A stretch of 9,511 bases of DNA from contig JABXJY010000088.1 in assembly GCA_013375385.1 (NCBI GenBank), positions 1-9,511 of the forward strand, read 5' to 3'. Positions 5,589-9,511 of this stretch are shown piece after piece. The translations under genes and the position numbers were made by a program. The stretch comes from Desulfobacterales bacterium. GTDB taxonomy: Bacteria; Desulfobacterota; DSM-4660; Desulfatiglandales; B25-G16. Within the stretch, counting starts at the first letter, position 1; each line of letters begins with the position of its first letter. The notes under the pieces are model-generated. The model was not told the origin of the DNA, made no database searches, and worked only from the letters and a program-made list of their open reading frames with translations.

Positions 5589-6419
5589 TTACCGTTTAAG
5601 AATGCTTCCATGTGGAACAATTCCTTCGGCTGAAATGAGTTCTGCCACAAAACTCCCGACTCTTACTTGACTCTTTACTTTAACGGGAATCCGTCGCTTA
5701 TCCGCCGTGACCCATATTTTGAGTTTGGCATCTTTGCTTTTTTCAAATACGCCCCCAATATGCTGTAAGTCAGGCTCCACTAGATAGGTATCATAGGTTC
5801 CGCTTGCCACCTTGATTTCTTCTCTCTTTAGGATCTTTGCCTTCCCCATTACACATTTTTTTCCATCGGTTACCGGGGCTTTGATCTCTGGGTTCTTTTT
5901 CCGATCATGAAGGCGAAAGGCATAGAAAACAGACAACGGGTCAAATGAACCAGCCAATATGGAAATGGGTTTTCTCTTTTTTCCAAAGTTGGAATACTGA
6001 GCCTGTTGTTTTTCCCAATCGAAGTTCACAACCACATTCCTTTTGGTTTTCCCTTTCTTCCGCTTTTTATAGAGGACCGAGTGGGTCATATCTTTGTCTG
6101 TGTAGGCATCTACTCTATCGCGGACTTTGTAGAAAATATCTATGAATGGATAGGTTTGTGCAATCATCACAAAATGGTATGATTTGGCACCATGTAAGGT
6201 TTCTATTGGAAGTATCTCAAGAACGGCCTCTCCGGCCGGTATGAAGCTCCATCTGACCTGAAAGGTCAGTTTTTCACCAGGATGAAAAGGGAAGGGTTGC
6301 TCAACTGCTTCGATGTTTTCAGTGAGGCCGAAGGTCGTCATGAGTGCTATCACCAGGAATCTAAGAGCCACTTGAACTCCCGGTTTCCTGTAGTGTCCAT
6401 ATGGAGATGGTACTTTCAT
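5589..6419 (-). CDS. DUF3108 exported protein
   Basis: A 276-residue protein with an N-terminal signal sequence (hydrophobic LRFLVIALMTTFGL at about 19-32, likely cut after IEA near 38). It is followed by the DUF3108 opening PFHPGEKLTFQVRW and GEAVLEI at about 44-69. A basic patch YKKRKKGKTKRN lies mid-protein, and the later half (ASGTYDTYLVEP, LKIWVTADKRRIPVKV) matches the beta-rich pattern of this family. DUF3108 proteins are periplasmic or outer-membrane-associated and of unknown function. The ATG at 6419 lacks a clear ribosome site and gives an unusually long n-region. A GTG at 6371, preceded by GGGAG at 5 bases, would give a more normal signal peptide and may be the true start. It converges on the DHS-like gene with 49 bases between the stops. 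Confidence 0.85.
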   Translation of the reverse strand: MKVPSPYGHYRKPGVQVALRFLVIALMTTFGLTENIEAVEQPFPFHPGEKLTFQVRWSFIPAGEAVLEILPIETLHGAKSYHFVMIAQTYPFIDIFYKVRDRVDAYTDKDMTHSVLYKKRKKGKTKRNVVVNFDWEKQQAQYSNFGKKRKPISILAGSFDPLSVFYAFRLHDRKKNPEIKAPVTDGKKCVMGKAKILKREEIKVASGTYDTYLVEPDLQHIGGVFEKSKDAKLKIWVTADKRRIPVKVKSQVRVGSFVAELISAEGIVPHGSILKR

Positions 6420-6482
6420 GCTTCGCGCCTATTTATCCTCGAGTTTTTCGCCAATCTCAAGGCCTTTTGACATCATACGTAT

Positions 6483-6511
6483 ATAATAGCTATCTAAACT
6501 TACCAGATGAA
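6483..6511 (-). promoter_or_regulatory. candidate promoter for the DUF3108 gene
   Basis: On the minus strand there is TTCATC (6506-6511), 17 bases, then TATTAT (6483-6488) in an AT-rich stretch. The -10 is good and the -35 poor. It would give a leader of roughly 55 bases before 6419. Confidence 0.3.
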
Positions 6512-6570
6512 TAAGCGGAACCTGTCAGATGATATTCAGATTTTGGCTTGTTTTCGACCTCTATACACTT

Positions 6571-6592
6571 GCAGGTGGGGGTAGGGTGGGGA
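6571..6592 (+). repeat. G-rich tract, possible remnant of a dispersed repeat or weak G-quadruplex
   Basis: The tract contains G-runs of 2, 5, 3 and 4 separated by one or two bases (6574-6591). Its complement resembles the C-rich CCCACCCTA-type dispersed repeats common between genes in many bacterial genomes. It lies between the tRNA terminator and the DUF3108 promoter, in non-coding DNA. Only two quartets could form without bulges. Confidence 0.3.
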
Positions 6593-6609
6593 TAAAGTGC
6601 GAGAGAGAC

Positions 6610-6640
6610 AAAAAAGGATTGCGGAGGTTTACCGCAATCC
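6610..6640 (-). terminator. intrinsic terminator after tRNA-Arg
   Basis: On the minus strand a perfect 9-bp stem GGATTGCGG/CCGCAATCC (6632-6640 with 6616-6624) with a 7-base loop is followed directly by six T (6610-6615). It lies 11 bases past the tRNA CCA end and closes the activase-RNase G-tRNA unit. There is no T-run on the + side, so it is unidirectional. Confidence 0.9.
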
Positions 6641-6651
6641 CTTCGTATTAC

Positions 6652-6728
6652 TGGTACGCCTGGCAGGATTCGAACCTGCGACCTGCGGATTAGAAGTCCG
6701 CTGCTCTATCCAGCTGAGCTACAGGCGC
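6652..6728 (-). tRNA. tRNA-Arg (UCU)
   Basis: A 77-base cloverleaf on the minus strand. The acceptor stem GCGCCTG pairs with CAGGCGT (six Watson-Crick pairs plus a G1-U72 wobble). The D-arm has AGCTCAGCTGGATAGAGC, the anticodon loop is CTTCTAA flanked by GCGGA/TCCGC, giving anticodon UCU (bases 6692-6694), and the T-arm has GGTTCGAATCC. Discriminator A and an encoded CCA (6652-6654) are present. It reads AGA (and possibly AGG) codons. It starts only 7 bases after the RNase G/E stop, and I see no credible promoter in between, so it is probably cut out of the RNase mRNA. Confidence 0.96.
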
Positions 6729-6735
6729 ACATATC

Positions 6736-8235
6736 TTAGACCTCTTTCGTCTCAGTTCTCTCCACAAACTCCAAACCACCTCCCCATGGGGGAAGGTCAG
6801 GATTTCCCTGGATTTCTATGCTGACCCCATAGCGTTTTTCAAGTTCAGCTAACTCCCTCCTTTTCTTATTCAAAAGATAGTCAGCCACCTTGCTTGGCAG
6901 TACCCCGGTTACCCTATCTATATCTCCCTTTGATGCATCTTGCCATATCTGGCGAAGGAAAGACAGTGAGGCAGCCTCAACTGACCTGACTATTCCTCTT
7001 CCCTGACAGCATTCGCAGATCTGGTAGCTCTTTGATTCTATGGATGGTCTCAATCTCTGTCTGGAAAGTTCCATTAATCCAAATTTGGATATATAGGAGA
7101 CATTCATCTTTGCCCTGTCCCGTTTAACTTCCTCCCTTACCTGTTTCACCAATTCTCGTTCATGCTTGGGGTCTTTCATGTCAATGAAGTCTATCACTAC
7201 CAAACCACCTATATCCCTGAGCCTTAGTTGCTTGGCTATCTCTTTGGCTGCCTCTAGATTGGTGTTAAAGGCTGTACCCTCTAAACCTCTGGTCCTTTGG
7301 GACCTTCCGCTGTTAACATCAATTGCAATCAGGGCCTCGGTGGGGTCGATAACAATTGAACCTCCGCTCTTTAAGGGCACCCTATTACTGTATATCTGTT
7401 CGATCTGTTTTTCAATGCCGTATTCGGAAAATATTGGTCTCTTATCCTTGTAGAGCTTTATCCTCCTTTGATGTCTGGGAGAGATAATTCGCATAAAATC
7501 CTTCATCTCTGACCAGGTTTCTCTGTCATCGACCAGGACCTCCTCCACCTCGGCGGTAAAATAATCCCTCAGGGTCCTCAGGCCAATATCTTGCTCTTTA
7601 AATATTATGGATGGAGATGGCTGTGTTTCAGCCCTTCTTTTGATATCCCGCCACATTCTCAGGAGATTATTCAAATCTCGGGCTATTACCCGCTTTTTCT
7701 GCCCGGCGGCTGCAGTTCTTACGATATAACCGACCCCTTCTGGCAGTTCTAGATGACTCATAACAGATTTTAGCCTCTGCCGTTCCTCATCATCCTCTAT
7801 GTTATGGGAGATGCCACCGGTAGCCCTGCCTGGAGTCAGGACAAGATAGCGGCCTGCCAGCGATATGTAGGTGGTAAGATATGCCCCCTTTCTTCCTTCC
7901 CTCTCTTTGGTTACCTGAACCAGGAGTTCCCTTCGTTTCTTGAGCACCTTTTCTATAGGAGCGGGTGCCTTCAACTCGGAGACTATCCCCGGAGATTCGT
8001 AATATTCAGGATGTATCTCTCCTGCTGGTAAGAAGCCATTTTTTTCCGCCCCATAGTCAATGAAGGCAGCCTGCAAACTGGGCTCAATCCTGACCACGAT
8101 ACCCCTGTAGATGTTTGCCTTTGTCTCCTCTTTCGTTGAGGTCTCAATGTAGAACCCATCCAGTTCACCGTCCTTCACGATGGCAAGCCGGTATTCTTCA
8201 GGGTCTACGGCGTTTATGAGCATCTTGGCCGACAT
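6736..8235 (-). CDS. rng: ribonuclease G/E family endoribonuclease
   Basis: A 499-residue cytosolic single-strand endoribonuclease, the size of RNase G and lacking the long C-terminal scaffold of enterobacterial RNase E. An S1-type RNA-binding region covers about 37-125 (YRGIVVRIEPSLQAAFIDYG). The catalytic DNase-I-like part has Asp306 in IDVNSG and Asp349 in GGLVVIDFIDM, matching the magnesium ligands of RNase E. The zinc-link CxxC is Cys407/Cys410 (CECCQGRG). The known role is maturation of rRNA and tRNA precursors and mRNA turnover, starting from 5'-monophosphate ends. The ATG at 8235 immediately follows the TAA of the upstream gene (8236-8238), with GGGAG about 8 bases before it, so the two are co-translated. 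The tRNA-Arg begins 7 bases after its stop. Naming it rng rather than rne is by size only. Confidence 0.95.
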   Translation of the reverse strand: MSAKMLINAVDPEEYRLAIVKDGELDGFYIETSTKEETKANIYRGIVVRIEPSLQAAFIDYGAEKNGFLPAGEIHPEYYESPGIVSELKAPAPIEKVLKKRRELLVQVTKEREGRKGAYLTTYISLAGRYLVLTPGRATGGISHNIEDDEERQRLKSVMSHLELPEGVGYIVRTAAAGQKKRVIARDLNNLLRMWRDIKRRAETQPSPSIIFKEQDIGLRTLRDYFTAEVEEVLVDDRETWSEMKDFMRIISPRHQRRIKLYKDKRPIFSEYGIEKQIEQIYSNRVPLKSGGSIVIDPTEALIAIDVNSGRSQRTRGLEGTAFNTNLEAAKEIAKQLRLRDIGGLVVIDFIDMKDPKHERELVKQVREEVKRDRAKMNVSYISKFGLMELSRQRLRPSIESKSYQICECCQGRGIVRSVEAASLSFLRQIWQDASKGDIDRVTGVLPSKVADYLLNKKRRELAELEKRYGVSIEIQGNPDLPPWGGGLEFVERTETKEV

Positions 8236-9511
8236 TTAGGGTCTCCCGTGTGTTTGAAAGTGTTGATAGGCTTGGTACATGAATGTTCTCAAGGCCGCCT
8301 CTCTGCCAGGTTGAAATGAGCCATCATAGGAGACATCGATATAGGGTATATTGAACTTGGCCATTAAGGGCTTGGCAATGGAGGAGGTAAGATTGCTCGG
8401 CATGCAGGTAAAGGGAAATATGTTTACGATTCCGTTATATCCCCTGTGGGCATGTTCTAAGGCTGCTGAGATACTGAGACAGGCCTCGGTGCCAATCTCA
8501 AAGGAAAAGGTATTGTCCTTTCTTAATGCCTTTTCCAGATGGCCTATCTTGTGATCTTCCTCAATATCGATGTAATTCCGCACCATCCGGTAGACTTTTC
8601 TCTGTTGCATATACTGGTAGAAGAGAGTGAGATTGTATTTCAGATACCGGAGGAGGGCTTCCTTGACCTCTTTGAGCCGAAATCTCTTAAGGTTTAATCT
8701 GAGGGCAATCTTGGCTAATCTTACCTGGTCATAGGTAGTATAGTTTATCCATTCGGCAATGGAGGCATTGACTGCCTCTCCACCATATTTTTCAAGTGTC
8801 CTAATGGTATCCTGGTTGGACTCAAGGTGTGACCTGATATAGATTTCTCCAACTACAGCTATGAGAGGTTTCCTGGGGATATGAGGGTCAATAATCTCTT
8901 TTCCTTCACAGATGATTCCCACTAAATCGTCAAGAATGCCCGAGAGGTCTTTTCCAGATGCGTGTCCGGAAAAAGACTGCGTCATCCGCTCCATTGCCTC
9001 ATCAATAAATCTGTCGGCCATACCTTCTTTTCTTTCATATGGTCTAATCCTCCACAGGAGCCTGTCAAGGATATCACCGAGGACAATGGAAAGATAACCG
9101 GCTTTCCTGAAATCTTGCATCTTTTCTTCTGGTATCAATCCGTCGAGAGAATAGGCATCCTCTGAACTGAGGGAGGCGATCTTCACCTTTTCCAGACCAG
9201 GGATAGAATCAAGGGCTATCCTGTGATATTTGTTATACATGCCAAAACGGCAGGGACCATCTGACTCAGGCATGAAATACATATAGTTTTCGGGATCAAA
9301 TCTATTCCCAAGCCTCTCTTTTTCTTTTTTCATGAATAGAAGGATGTCCCCGAGGGTTACCACACAGGGAAAGCACTCCTTACCGGAGGTGAATTCCTTC
9401 CCCAGATCGAGACCTGCATATGTCTCCATGACCAGGGAGTTGATTCCAAATCCACGGAACACCCCTGCCAGAAGATGTCCCCCAATCCTGTTCATCTCCG
9501 GGATCAGGAAT
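8236..9511 (-). CDS. 2-hydroxyacyl-CoA dehydratase activase-related protein, C-terminal portion (5' end outside window)
   Basis: The frame is open from the TAA at 8236-8238 to the right edge. The ATG at 9495 is probably internal, because FLIPEMN reads in frame upstream of it and fits the family pattern. About 424 residues are visible. They match the region after the ATPase domain of activase-type (HgdC/BadF-like) CoA proteins, related to the 2-hydroxyglutaryl-CoA dehydratase subunit family. Cysteines placed for an iron-sulfur centre are seen, counting from 9495: KECFPC (39-44), GPCRFGMY (Cys82), and further Cys in TEACLSIS and PFTCMPSN. The family is linked to ATP-driven electron transfer onto radical dehydratases in anaerobes, but many stand-alone members have no assigned substrate. 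I see no ASKHA-type ATP-binding motif in the visible part. It is the first visible gene of the leftward unit with rng. Confidence 0.8.
   Translation of the reverse strand, partial: FLIPEMNRIGGHLLAGVFRGFGINSLVMETYAGLDLGKEFTSGKECFPCVVTLGDILLFMKKEKERLGNRFDPENYMYFMPESDGPCRFGMYNKYHRIALDSIPGLEKVKIASLSSEDAYSLDGLIPEEKMQDFRKAGYLSIVLGDILDRLLWRIRPYERKEGMADRFIDEAMERMTQSFSGHASGKDLSGILDDLVGIICEGKEIIDPHIPRKPLIAVVGEIYIRSHLESNQDTIRTLEKYGGEAVNASIAEWINYTTYDQVRLAKIALRLNLKRFRLKEVKEALLRYLKYNLTLFYQYMQQRKVYRMVRNYIDIEEDHKIGHLEKALRKDNTFSFEIGTEACLSISAALEHAHRGYNGIVNIFPFTCMPSNLTSSIAKPLMAKFNIPYIDVSYDGSFQPGREAALRTFMYQAYQHFQTHGRP

Noticed and set aside
6597..6824. Open frame on the + strand containing RLAGFEPATCGLEVRC
   Set aside because: It is the antisense translation of the tRNA-Arg gene, a well-known source of false proteins; it has no ribosome site and overlaps the rng 3' end.

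Overview
The window looks like a chromosomal segment of an anaerobic bacterium, most likely from the former Deltaproteobacteria (Desulfobacterota or a related lineage). This is inferred from gene content: a DUF3108 periplasmic protein, a LysM secreted protein, a short RNase E/G, a protein of the 2-hydroxyacyl-CoA dehydratase activase family, and a polyamine locus with a bacterial deoxyhypusine-synthase-like gene. Base composition looks moderate (somewhat below 50 % G+C by eye). I see no transposase, phage or CRISPR signature. The taxon cannot be fixed from sequence reading alone.

Layout. 1-166 (+) holds the 3' end of a membrane protein resembling the CTP-dependent dolichol/phytol/diacylglycerol kinase family. 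It converges, with abutting stop codons, on a short-chain dehydrogenase/reductase gene (167-907, -). Upstream of that is a large hairpin (981-1025), then a secreted LysM-domain protein (1054-2118, -). A divergent intergenic region (2119-2283) separates this block from a rightward set: an isochorismatase/nicotinamidase-family hydrolase (2284-2808), speD (3094-3501), a speB-type ureohydrolase (3498-4355) and a deoxyhypusine-synthase-like gene (4520-5539). A 285-base non-coding region before speD holds two C5/G5 hairpins, a nested dyad and a good sigma-70-like promoter. A heptamer-repeat hairpin lies between speB and the DHS-like gene. Convergent to these is a DUF3108 exported protein (5589-6419, -). 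The right third is one leftward unit: a 5'-truncated activase-family protein (8236-9511), RNase G/E (6736-8235), a tRNA-Arg(UCU) only 7 nt after the RNase stop, and a textbook intrinsic terminator (6610-6640).

How the genes work together. The clearest theme is polyamine metabolism. SpeD makes decarboxylated S-adenosylmethionine. The SpeB-type enzyme removes urea from agmatine or N1-aminopropylagmatine. The DHS-like enzyme is an NAD-dependent aminobutyl transferase relative that has no eIF5A substrate in bacteria and so probably acts on a free polyamine. No aminopropyltransferase (SpeE) or arginine decarboxylase is in the window, so the pathway must be completed elsewhere. The second theme is the linkage of RNase G/E with a tRNA that its own transcript carries.
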